Source of the DNA: Anseranas semipalmata
Lineage: Eukaryota > Chordata > Aves > Anseriformes > Anseranatidae
DNA length: 64,000 nucleotides
Direction: 5' to 3'
NCBI GenBank assembly: GCA_013399115.1
Contig: VXAA01000604.1
Span: 853,307-917,306, forward strand
The position numbers were made by a program, and so were the translations under genes. The notes under the pieces are model-generated. The model ran no database searches. It saw only the letters and a program-made list of their open reading frames with translations, and was not told where the DNA came from. Positions within the stretch are counted from its first letter, which is position 1; each line of letters opens with the position of its first letter. Of this stretch, positions 13,760 to 22,600 are shown one piece after another.

Positions 13760-14130
13760 AGGACATAGAGCTATTAGAGAGTGTCCGAAGGAGGGCTACG
13801 GAGATGGCGAGGGGTCTGGAGGGGGAGATGGGTGAGGAGGGGGAGGGCAGGCACTGAACCCTGGTGACAGTGACAGGACCCGAGGGGACGGCACGGAGCT
13901 GTGATGGGAGGGTCAGGCTGGGTGTTAGGACAAGGTTCTCCAACGGGAGGTGGTGGGGCACTGGCACAGGCTGCCCAGGGACGTGGTCACGGCACTGAGC
14001 CTGCCGGAGCTCGAGGAGCGTTTGGACGATGCTCTCAGACACAGGGTCTGATTTTGGGGTGCTCCTGTGCGGAGCCAGGGTTGGACTCGATCCTCGCGTG
14101 TCCTCAGGACGCTCCGTGGTTCTGGGATTT
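13760..14130 (+). mobile_element. CR1 LINE fragment (3' end, plus orientation)
   Basis: The segment begins with the CR1 block 'GAGTGTCCGAAGGAGGGC', followed by 'GATGGCGAGGGGTCTGGAG'. The '(A)GTGACAGGACCCGAGGGGA' block, 'TTCTCCAACGGGAGGTGGTG', and 'CACAGGCTGCCCAGGGACGTGG' come next. It ends in a degraded terminal region (GTTCTGGGATTTCT) where ATTCTRTG octamers are expected. The order matches the 3' end of avian CR1 elements read in the sense direction. It ends about 90 bases before the CpG-rich promoter of the glutamine synthetase gene. CpG dinucleotides survive in it, which suggests low germline methylation next to the promoter. Confidence 0.88.
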
Positions 14131-14219
14131 CTAATACAGTGATATTGTAATAAGGAGACACTCGCTGTCATTAATGACGAACGTTTTAATGAGCAATCAA
14201 CCGGTAACGAACGCTTCTC

Positions 14220-14316
14220 ACCGGCGGCTTCCTCGGCGGGGGGAGGAGCCCCGCGCCGTGACCCCGCCCCCCGGAGCTGTTCCCGCCCCCCGGGGCGGAG
14301 CCGCCCCCGCACCGCC
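14220..14316 (+). promoter_or_regulatory. Probable CpG-island promoter of the glutamine synthetase paralog
   Basis: The sequence becomes very GC- and CpG-rich. Several GC-box-like words (CCCCGCCCCC, CCCGCCCCCCGGGGCGG) lie between about 14260 and 14310, directly before an assembly gap and within 350 bases of the start codon. No TATA box is visible. This fits a CpG-island promoter whose core and first non-coding exon fall at least partly inside the gap. The assignment is inferred from position and composition. Confidence 0.65.
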
Positions 14317-14461
14317 NNNNNNNNNNNNNNNNNNNNNNNNNNNNNNNNNNNNNNNNNNNNNNNNNNNNNNNNNNNNNNNNNNNNNNNNNNNNNNNNNNNN
14401 NNNNNNNNNNNNNNNNNNNNNNNNNNNNNNNNNNNNNNNNNNNNNNNNNNNNNNNNNNNNN
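14317..14461. other. Assembly gap (145 N) in the promoter/5' UTR region
   Basis: Unresolved bases flanked on the left by almost pure G/C. GLUL in mammals has a non-coding first exon, and the equivalent exon here would be expected in or beside this gap. Confidence 0.95.
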
Positions 14462-14551
14462 GATCGGGGGGCTGCTTGGAAAATAAGCGCAGGGAGGGGG
14501 GGAAAGGGGCAAAGGGGTGATGCCACGCTCCCCTCCTGCAGGGCCGTCGCC

Positions 14552-14717
14552 ATGTCGGTGTCGCACAGCTCCAGGCTGAACAAGCTGGTGCGGGAGCAGT
14601 ACATGCGGCTGCCCCAGGGCGGGCTGGTGCAGGTCACCTACGTCTGGATCGATGGCAGCGGCGAGGGTGTGCGCTGCAAGAGCAGGACCCTCGACAAGGA
14701 GCCCAAGAGCATCGAAG
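14552..14717 (+). CDS. Glutamine synthetase paralog, coding exon 1 (residues 1-55 plus one base)
   Basis: Carries the start codon and the N-terminal helix, which is rich in Ser, Arg, Lys and Leu, and then the start of the beta-grasp domain ([17 protein letters not shown]). It ends GAA-G before a GTAACA donor. The exon probably starts at 14542 after an acceptor-like CCTCCTGCAG, which would leave ten bases of 5' UTR here and imply an upstream non-coding exon. Confidence 0.93.
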
Positions 14718-17700
14718 GTAACACCACCGTCTCTCCCTCCCAATGGCTGTTTGCATGGTGGATGGGCACTGAGCATTGCCAGGATAAAGTTTTGGGGTGC
14801 TTTGGGTGGTGGGAGTTGGTGCTCGCCTTCCTTGGTTGCGTGGCACCGGTGATACCCGCTGCAGCTGTCTCACGGGGTTGTATAAAGTGGTAGTGTAAAT
14901 ATCCGGCTGCGTGGCTGTGGTTTGCTTAATCCTTAATCTGTCATTAGCCCTGGGTGGGAAGGGGAACAGGAGATCCTCGCCCCTGTCCACCGGGCAAACA
15001 GGCGTGGAGCCGTGCTGGTATCCAGCGTGGTGTGTGCCAGGCGTTGGCGAAGGGCGGCTGGCAGGCAGGCAAAGCGCCGGGGCTGATCCTGCCTGCGCCC
15101 CGATGGCTCTGGGGTGGGCGAATGCACCAATGCTCAGGGATGTGCTAGAAAACCTCTGTGGCTGTGGTCCCACGGTGCTTGGTGCCCTCCTGGGTGCTCC
15201 ATCCTGGGTCTAAGCCAGCAGCACCTCGCACGATCCATATGGGAGATACCTTCTCCCAGTCCCACTCTTCCCTTTGTCCCTGTCCCATCCCACAGATGTC
15301 CCCGAGTGGAATTTCGATGGCTCCAGCACGGCGCAGGCGGAGGGCTCCAACAGTGACATGTTCCTGGTGCCTGTTTGCATGTTCAGGGACCCTTTTTGCC
15401 TGGACCCCAACAAGCTGGTGCTGTGCGAAGTGCTGAAGTACAACAGGAAACCTGCAGGTGAGCACCGGTATTATCACTAATTATTAGTCCCAGCCACCCC
15501 GCTATAATTCGGGGTGCTGTCTCTCCAAGGGGACGCTGCTCCTCGCCAAACCGCGCTGAGCACTTGGCCTAAGGCTCCGAAATGCGAGCGCCGGCGGAGA
15601 CGGGTGCGTGCAGGGACCTGTTCCGGCAGCTGCTGCGAAGGGCGAGGAGCAGAGCGGCGAGAGGCGGCTGGCGTCCCGCACCGGTCGCGCGGATAGAAGT
15701 GACGGGGTGACCCGGGGTTTAATCCTGAGCGCGCCCAGCCCTGCGGGGCCGTGAAAGCATCGACGCTCTCGCTTGTAAATAAAGGGAAACCGTATGGAAA
15801 TAACAGCTCGTTGCAACGCGCCGGCTCGGTGGCTGCTCGCCTTGTTGATGGACGGCTGCAGGAAAGGAATGCGAAGGCGCTGGCGCAAGGGCTTATCGCC
15901 GAGGGCAGAAGTCTGCAGTCCCGGTGTCTGTCTGTCCATCTGATAAAGCCCCGGCTGGAGGAGGGGAGCCCTGGGGGGAAGGGTTTCGGCTGGGATCCCT
16001 GCCTGGCTGGAGCAGGGTTTAAAGCCAGCCCTGGGTGCTGGAGCCGGGCAGCACCCAGCCCTCCGGATCTTCCCGGAGTTGGGCTCCGTTGCCATTAAGG
16101 ACCTCGCGTGGCACGTTGTCCTGCCCCAGCGCCAGGCCAGAACCGTGGGGCTGGAGAGAAATGAGGAGGATTAAGCTGAAGCTGGGGATGGGAGCGGAGA
16201 AGTGACGGGAGATGGTCGGTCCCTGTTCCCAGATGTGCCGGATGCCCGTAGGACAGGGCTGGGGACGTGTCCTGATGTTTTGGTGTGCAAGAGGAGGAGG
16301 GGGAGGGCACTCGTGGAGCAGAGGCAGTGGTTTTGGGAGCAGTTTAATGAAACCTCCTGGGCCTGTGGCCTGATGCTGTGGCCATGCAGTGGCTCTGCAA
16401 GGAGGAACCCGGTGAGCAGAAAGCACCGCAGGAGGGGTGATTCGCTCACCGCTTTCCTTGAGGCTTCCGTGGGAAACGCTGTGGGCGGTGGTTGAGACAC
16501 GAGTGGGACTGAGCCGAGCGTGGCGGGCACGTGCCCACAGCGTGGGTCTGACCAGGACCTCCCTGCTCGCAGAGACCAACCTGAGGCACACTTGCAAGAA
16601 AGTCATGGACCTGGTGAAGGACAGCCACCCCTGGTTCGGGATGGAGCAGGAGTACACGCTGCTGGGCATCAACGGCCACCCCTACGGCTGGCCCGACAAC
16701 GGCTTCCCCGGCCCGCAGGGTAAGCGCCTTCCTGCGAACCCCAGCCCGAATGCTCACTGAGGGATGCTGTCCTACAGCAAATGTCCCATCCCTGTCCCAT
16801 CCCCATCCCGTCCCATTGACAGTGCTCGGGCACAGCTTCCCCGTATGTGGAACCAGGAGGAGGAGGGCTGGAGCTGTTTGCCGGCTGCCTCGTGGCTCAC
16901 GTGAGCCGGCCGGCAGCACCGCTCCTGCTGGACCCCATTGCACAAACAGCTCTCGGCTGCACGACTTGTTTGTCAAGGGCTGGAGAACTCGGCTGGAAAA
17001 ATCTCCCCGCGGCTGTTGGTGAAAGGGCCGGCCGGGTGCTGCAGCGCAGAGGCTGAGCACCTCCTGGGAGAGGGCCAGGAGTTTCCCAACCTGACTTCAT
17101 GTCGCAGGGACGGGCTGTTTTCAACCTCTCCCTTCCCCTAGGCGGGGAGGAGATCTTCCTCTGACCTGTGTGAATGAGGAAGAGCCCTGTGAAACCACAG
17201 CCAGCTGACTTTTCTAGGCACAAACAATGCCAGCTGTTGTCAGAACTATCTCTGGAGCTTGAAGGACTCAGAGGGTCAATGAGGTGCCGCGGGGCACACC
17301 GAGCCAAGCTCTCCTTATCTCCTGGCCACCTCCCAGATCATGCATCACAAGTCCTGTTGAGCTGCATAGATAAGGCCCAGGTTGCACAGAAGGGTCGCTC
17401 ACCGCTGGTCCCCAGAGTTGGGGTCGGTGGCCCGATGCACCGTGCAGGGCAGCGCCATTTCGTCCCCATAAATCCTCTGCAGCCGATGCTGGTCCCAGTG
17501 CCTGGGGGTGGTGGGATTACAGTGCTGTTCCTCCCAATAGCTTTATTTGCATGGTGCCTTCTGTTTCCTTCCCAGGCCCCTATTACTGTGGGGTTGGAGC
17601 GGATAAGGTGTACGGGCGCGACATCGTGGAGTCCCACTACAAGGCTTGTCTCTACGCGGGGGTGAAGATCTGTGGCACCAACGCGGAGGTGATGCCCTCC

Positions 17701-19285
17701 CAGGTAGGTGCAGGCGGCCCGCAGGGCTCGGAGGTACTGACCGTGGGGATGCTCCAGGTCTGCTTCTCCCAGACTCGTGCTCCCCATTTCTCCTTGGGGG
17801 CTTCTCTGCTGTTGGGTCTCCAGTGATGGAAAGTGGTCAGCGAGGCTGGGCTAACCCTGCCCAGTTATACGTGTTTAAAGCAGCTAACCCGAGATCTCGG
17901 AACCTCCTGTGGGACACAGCCTTGGGCAGCAGCTGGAGGGGATTTGGGTTTGTTTAGGAGTTAACCCAAAGGAGTCCCTGATTGCTTTATGCAGGTGGCC
18001 AGACTGGCCGACGCGATTTGACCCTCCCGCTGATAAGCGGGGGGGTTTATCAGCAGCGGGGCTTTATCAGCAGCGGGGCAGAGGCAGGACTTTTAACGAC
18101 CCCGTTGTTTGCCCCGATGTTTCAGGGTCCTCCTCCACTGCTCTCGGCACCCTGCGCTCAGCCGGGCCGTGCCAGCAGCCGCAGATGTGTCATCCCAGCT
18201 TAGTCACCATGGGTGGTGCAACCCCGTCTCCAGGAAGGACTCGCGGGGACAGCTTTAGTCCCGTGCCCAGCTTGCAGGAGGATCTTGCATGCCAGCAGCT
18301 CGAGCACCAGCCTTGGAGCAGGGCTCCAGTTATTTACTTCCATTTCGATAAAAACCCTCCAATTTTCTCTCCTTAGTCCTGAGCAGTTTATTCCCATTTT
18401 TTTTTTTGCATGCCAAAGCTGTCCTGTTGCTTAACTCGATGCTCCCCATCCCATTGCTGACAGGTGATTTATAAAGCCCAGCCCATTCCCCACACTGGCA
18501 GCCCTCACTTGGGGGTGACAGGGACACGAGCTGCCCCACGGCCAGGGTGGCACAAACCCACCCCTCCCAACACAAGCACTCTCTCCTTCCAGTGGGAATT
18601 CCAAGTGGGTCCATGTGAAGGCATCGAGATGGGCGATCACCTCTGGATGGCTCGCTTCATCCTCCACCGCGTCTGCGAGGACTTTGGGGTGGTGGCCACG
18701 CTGGACCCCAAACCGATGACCGGCAACTGGAACGGGGCCGGCTGTCACACCAACTACAGCACTGAGGAGATGCGGAGGGACGGGGGTCTCAGGTGAGTCC
18801 CTGGGGGGAGCCCTGGGCTGCACCCGGGAGGGCTGGGGCCACGCGCCGAGCCGTGGGGAGCATCTTGTTTTAAAAGCAAATTGTCATATGCGGTGGCCTG
18901 AGAGTGTCCCCTGGGCTCTGCTGGTCCCCGTGCCAAACCTGACCCCGTCCTGGTCCCCCACAGGCACATCGAAGCCGCCATCGAGAAGCTGAGCAAGCGG
19001 CACGACTACCACATCTGCGTCTACGACCCGCGGGGTGGCAGGGACAACTCCCGGCGGCTCACTGGCCACCACGAGACCTCCAACATCTTCGAGTTTTCCG
19101 CTGGCGTGGCCAACCGAGGTGCCAGCATCCGCATCCCGCGCCAGGTCGGCCAGGACGGCTTCGGCTACTTTGAGGACCGGCGGCCGGCGGCCAACTGCGA
19201 CCCCTACGCGGTCACTGAGGCCATCATGAGGACCACGGTGCTCAATGAGACCGGGGTGGAGACCAAGGACTACGCCGACCACTGA
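14552..19285 (+). CDS. Glutamine synthetase, GLUL-like paralog (6 coding exons, 374 aa)
   Basis: Ligates ammonia to glutamate using ATP to give glutamine. The vertebrate enzyme is a decamer. Coding exons are 14552-14717, 15296-15457, 16573-16719, 17576-17703, 18593-18792 and 18964-19285, with GT-AG borders and one unbroken frame of 1125 bases. The beta-grasp domain covers about residues 25-105 and the catalytic domain about 110-374. Active-site residues fall at the human GLUL positions: E134 and E136 in GMEQEYT, E196 and E203, H253 in [12 protein letters not shown]299, the HETS flap glutamate E305, R319, R324, E338, R340 and R341. The start follows GCCGTCGCC; the frame stays open upstream to the gap, but a pyrimidine-rich acceptor (CCTCCTGCAG, ending 14541) suggests that part is intronic. 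The protein differs from canonical GLUL at many surface sites and ends in KDYADH rather than the usual QYKN-like end. I infer an ancient duplicate, not GLUL itself. Confidence 0.95.
15296..15457 (+). CDS. Glutamine synthetase paralog, coding exon 2 (residues 56-109)
   Basis: Encodes the [11 protein letters not shown] and AEGSNSDM signature of the eukaryotic enzyme, then MFRDPF and [10 protein letters not shown]. The acceptor is CATCCCACAG and the donor is GTGAGC. Residues 83 and 90 are both cysteine, where canonical GLUL has Ala and Arg. Confidence 0.95.
16573..16719 (+). CDS. Glutamine synthetase paralog, coding exon 3 (residues 110-158)
   Basis: Encodes ETNLRHTC and [12 protein letters not shown], including metal-binding E134 and E136, and continues to GFPGPQ. 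Acceptor CTGCTCGCAG, donor GTAAGC. Confidence 0.95.
17576..17703 (+). CDS. Glutamine synthetase paralog, coding exon 4 (residues 159-201)
   Basis: Encodes [19 protein letters not shown] and [10 protein letters not shown] with metal ligand E196. Acceptor TTCCTTCCCAG, donor GTAGGT. Residue 191 is Cys in place of the usual small residue. Confidence 0.95.
18031..18079 (+). promoter_or_regulatory. Intron-4 GATA-motif cluster with a 17-bp tandem duplication
   Basis: Intron 4 of the glutamine synthetase gene holds TGATAA at 18031-18036 and two TTATCA words (the reverse complement) at 18047-18052 and 18064-18069. The last two sit in a perfect 17-bp tandem duplication (18046-18062 and 18063-18079). 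The first and second motifs face each other around a G-run. A GATA-factor enhancer role is only inferred. Confidence 0.4.
18593..18792 (+). CDS. Glutamine synthetase paralog, coding exon 5 (residues 202-268)
   Basis: Encodes [18 protein letters not shown] with E203, then [12 protein letters not shown] and the ATP-site loop around [15 protein letters not shown] with H253. Acceptor CTCCTTCCAG, donor GTGAGT. Confidence 0.95.
18964..19285 (+). CDS. Glutamine synthetase paralog, last coding exon (residues 268-374)
   Basis: Encodes [17 protein letters not shown], the R299/E305 flap ([15 protein letters not shown]), [16 protein letters not shown] with R319 and R324, and [14 protein letters not shown] with E338, R340 and R341. 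It ends in TGA at 19283-19285. Acceptor GTCCCCCACAG. Confidence 0.95.
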
Positions 19286-19665
19286 GGCCACGGGGTGGGT
19301 GGAGGTTTCCGTGTCACCGCTAATCGCGCCCGCGCGGTGCCCTCGGCTGTAAGCTCAGACTCTTTAGGAACCTCGCTTCTGGTTTTGTGAAGTGTCGCCT
19401 TAGAAATTATGTATATTTTATTGTAAGAGGGAGGGGCCCAACCTACTTTCTCAACCACTTTTTCTGGTTCCTGGTTTTAGGTCGTCCTTGGGGAATTTTT
19501 TAAAACGGATGGAATTTTTTTTCCGATGGACTTTACACTGTGATGTACATAGATTCCTACGTGGAAGCTGCAGCTGCTGCTGTTTGCACCTGGGGAGGGT
19601 GGGTGCTTTTTTTCCCTGTATCTCTGTTGCAAGGAAAAAATAATAAATAATTTTCCTGGCTGCAT
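19286..19665 (+). other. 3' UTR of the glutamine synthetase paralog
   Basis: After the stop codon the sequence turns AT-rich, with long T and A runs, as in vertebrate 3' UTRs. It reaches a poly(A) signal about 360 bases downstream. The end near 19665 is estimated from the usual 10-30 base spacing after the signal. Confidence 0.75.
19642..19647 (+). terminator. Poly(A) signal AATAAA of the glutamine synthetase paralog
   Basis: Canonical hexamer, partly overlapped by a second near-match (AATAAATAATT). A TG/T-rich stretch follows within 50 bases, as expected for cleavage and polyadenylation. Confidence 0.8.
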
Positions 19666-22600
19666 GGCAGCTGGGTTACGCTGCGGCGGCTGCGTTTTTC
19701 TATGGCTCCTGGAGCTCTGTGCAGGATTTAATTTGGGTCTTGCTGACAGCTTGCTGGGGCTGGGGAGCGCAGGATCTGAGATGCTGGAGGAGCCCTGGGG
19801 CAGGTTTTAGCCCTGAAACAGGGAGCGTCTCCCCCAGCTGCCGGGGCTGCCCTGCCCCACTTGCCGGTGGCCGAAAGGCCACCTCCCTGCGTCGTGATCC
19901 CCCGCAAGGCAAACAGAGCGGCGCAGCCTGAGCAAACAGCGGCCGGGGCAGCAGCTGGCGGGCGTTTACACAGGGCGTGCGCTGCTGAGTCAGCACCCGG
20001 CCCCGCGCCGGGCACCGCGGGTGGGTGGCAGCGCTCCGGGGACACCCGGGGCTGAGGGACGGAGCTCCCAGGGGCTGCAGCCGGGGGTGATGTCCCGCTG
20101 AGCCCCAGTCACGCCCTGCGGCTCCTTGGGTTTTAGTCTTTTAACCGGGAGGGCTGTGAATGTTATTAGCAAAGCAGAGGAGTCCAAGCAGGGATGCTTC
20201 CATGCAGATGTAGTATCAATGGCACCTCCTGCCCAGCCCTTGTGTCCCTCCATGCGGTGACCGTGGGGAGGGTCGGGATGCAAACAAGGAGGATGGTGGC
20301 ACAACCAGCGCCTGTTCTCCAGTCCCGGGCCCCCGGCCAGGTCGAGCAGGCCACCAGGTGCTGGGCTGGGACAGACCTGCAGGACACGCCGTGGCCACCG
20401 GCAGCAGCTACCTGTAGGTGTCGGGGTGCCAGCCGCGGGAACGGATGGGGAGAGCGGGCGATGTCACAGCCACTCCAGTGCAATCGGGGGGATTTTGATC
20501 CTGGTTTTGCCTTTATCTTTGAAGCAATGAGCCCGAATTGAGGACCCCAAGTCCCTCCTGCTGGTCATGGTGCTGCTGTGCCCCGGACCTGCGAGCAGCC
20601 AGGAGCCCTCGGTGTCTCTGAGCCGTTCAAGAATAAATGTAGCCCGGTCCCCACACTCAGAGGGACAAATTTTCCTTCCAGAAATTGCCTTTCAGAGTTT
20701 TTAATGGTCTTCATCAAAACCACAATGCTGCCTTGTTTTCCTCTCATTTCTGTGATGTCTTTAATGGGTTATGTGAGCACTGGGACAGCGACTACTGGCT
20801 GCAGCTGGAAAATCAATGAAGAGCTAAATGTGGAGCAGGAAGACTCTCGTGTTCCTTTCCCTGTCTGTACCAGAGGCTCTAAGTACAGTGCTGTGTGGCT
20901 AAATCTGGGGAAGCGTGTGAATCTGCGTTTCCAGCATCCAAACGTCTTTGGCACAGCACGGCGTGGGGTGCGTCCCAGCGCTCCGTGCCCGTTCTGGGTC
21001 TCACGCTGCGATTCCCCTGGGCTGGAGCAGCCTCCTCTTTGGGGGAGGACAGGGAAGCCCCAGGGACCCGCCGAAGCCACAGCCGGGGCCGTTCCCTGAG
21101 CTGGGGCCAGCCCTGGCCGCTGCTCACAGGGGATGCTGCAGCTGCTGTGGGCTCGGATGCTTTCTTGCTATCCTTTGCCAAAGCACAGATCTTGCTTGTA
21201 CTTTTTGAGGTCGAAATGGGTCAGAAACCATATTTTAGTATTTATTTTTCCTAAAGCAGAAGGATTTCCACTCACAGGGCCAGCACCAGAGAGGGAACAA
21301 GGGCATGAGTATTCCTACAAGAGCTTTTGTTATAACCCCGCTGTGCCTGCTGCTGCTGGAGGTGAGCTGTTGGGCTCGGCTGGCGGAGCAGGAGCTGGGG
21401 ATGGATCCAGCCCTCAGGACCAGGACGGGACGCACCCAGCACCGCCCGGTGCTCCCCACCGGACCACAACGGTGGCGGCGATGGGGGGGAGCCCAAGGTG
21501 AAACCCAGCCCAGGATGGGGCTGCTGGGGGTGCCGGGGGCTTCCGCGGGGCTCGGCTTTGCTTTGGGGCATCTTCACCCACCAGGGCTTTCCCAAAAGAG
21601 CACCCCAAGAAGCCGGTGCACCCCAGCAGGGCCCAGGAGCGCTGCCTGGGGGTTTGCTGCCCTCAGCAGGCTCCGGGGCGAACGGCAGCGAGCGCAGCCC
21701 CGGGACGAGCCCAGGCCCAGCCGCACCCAAGCTGGCGTTTGCACCCCAGTGGCCAAAAAAAACCCAAAAACCCAAAAAAACAGAAAAAAAAAACCGAAAA
21801 AAAACCGAAAAACCAGAAAACCGAACCCTTTGGGGCTCATTCCCATAAGCATCTGGCTCCCCCCGCCGCAGCCCCTGGGGATGTGGGGACACCCCAGCAG
21901 GGACGCCCTGCGGCTTCCCGCTGCTTCAGGTCTCTCTCCAGCCCCAGCGATGCCGTTACGCTGATTTCAGGCAGGGCCTTCAGGATTTTTTTTATTCCGG
22001 TAATAAAAAGGACATCAGAATTACAAGTCTGATGCTAACAATAGCATTACTCAAAGCTGCTGGGCAGAAGTGGGGAGTTCTGGGTAGAATAAAGACTTAA
22101 ACTGAAATGTCAATAATAAATTCTTTTTTTTCCCCCTCCTTGTCTTCCAGCCTGCACAATCCGCTTGAGTCTCTCTGTCTTAATGAGCATTAAAATGGTT
22201 TCAAATTAGATATATGGAAAATTGAACTTTATTCCCTCAGAACTTTAGTCTGGGCTTTAAAAGCCAGCAGTAATATTTTGGCTTTGTGTAAGAGCATCCC
22301 TGATCTCAGAGGCTCTCAGCCTGGGAGGAGGCACCAGCACCAGCAATGCTCTGCTGTTGAAATCCAGCCACAGCCGGAGGGGGCCGTGCATCACCCCGTG
22401 GCACCCAACGCACCACGAGATGAACTGGGCAGGGGCTTGGCTGGGGATGTTTGGTCCTGGCCCCACACTTGTCCCAGCGCAAGCCTCGCTCCTTCAGGCT
22501 GGCTTTGCATCCAGCTTTCGGCTCTGTTTGGTCCCTAAAAGTAGGGGATGAGGGCGAAGAGCCCCCAGGCTGCATCTCATTTGGGGACGTGACCCCTGGG

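Noticed and set aside
14186..14776. Minus-strand frames crossing the 145-base gap
   Set aside because: They are the complement of glutamine synthetase exon 1 and rely on unknown bases in the gap.
14552..19285. Calling this gene canonical GLUL
   Set aside because: Exon structure and active site agree, but too many positions differ from known avian and mammalian GLUL, and the neighbour is ARRDC1, so a paralog is more likely.
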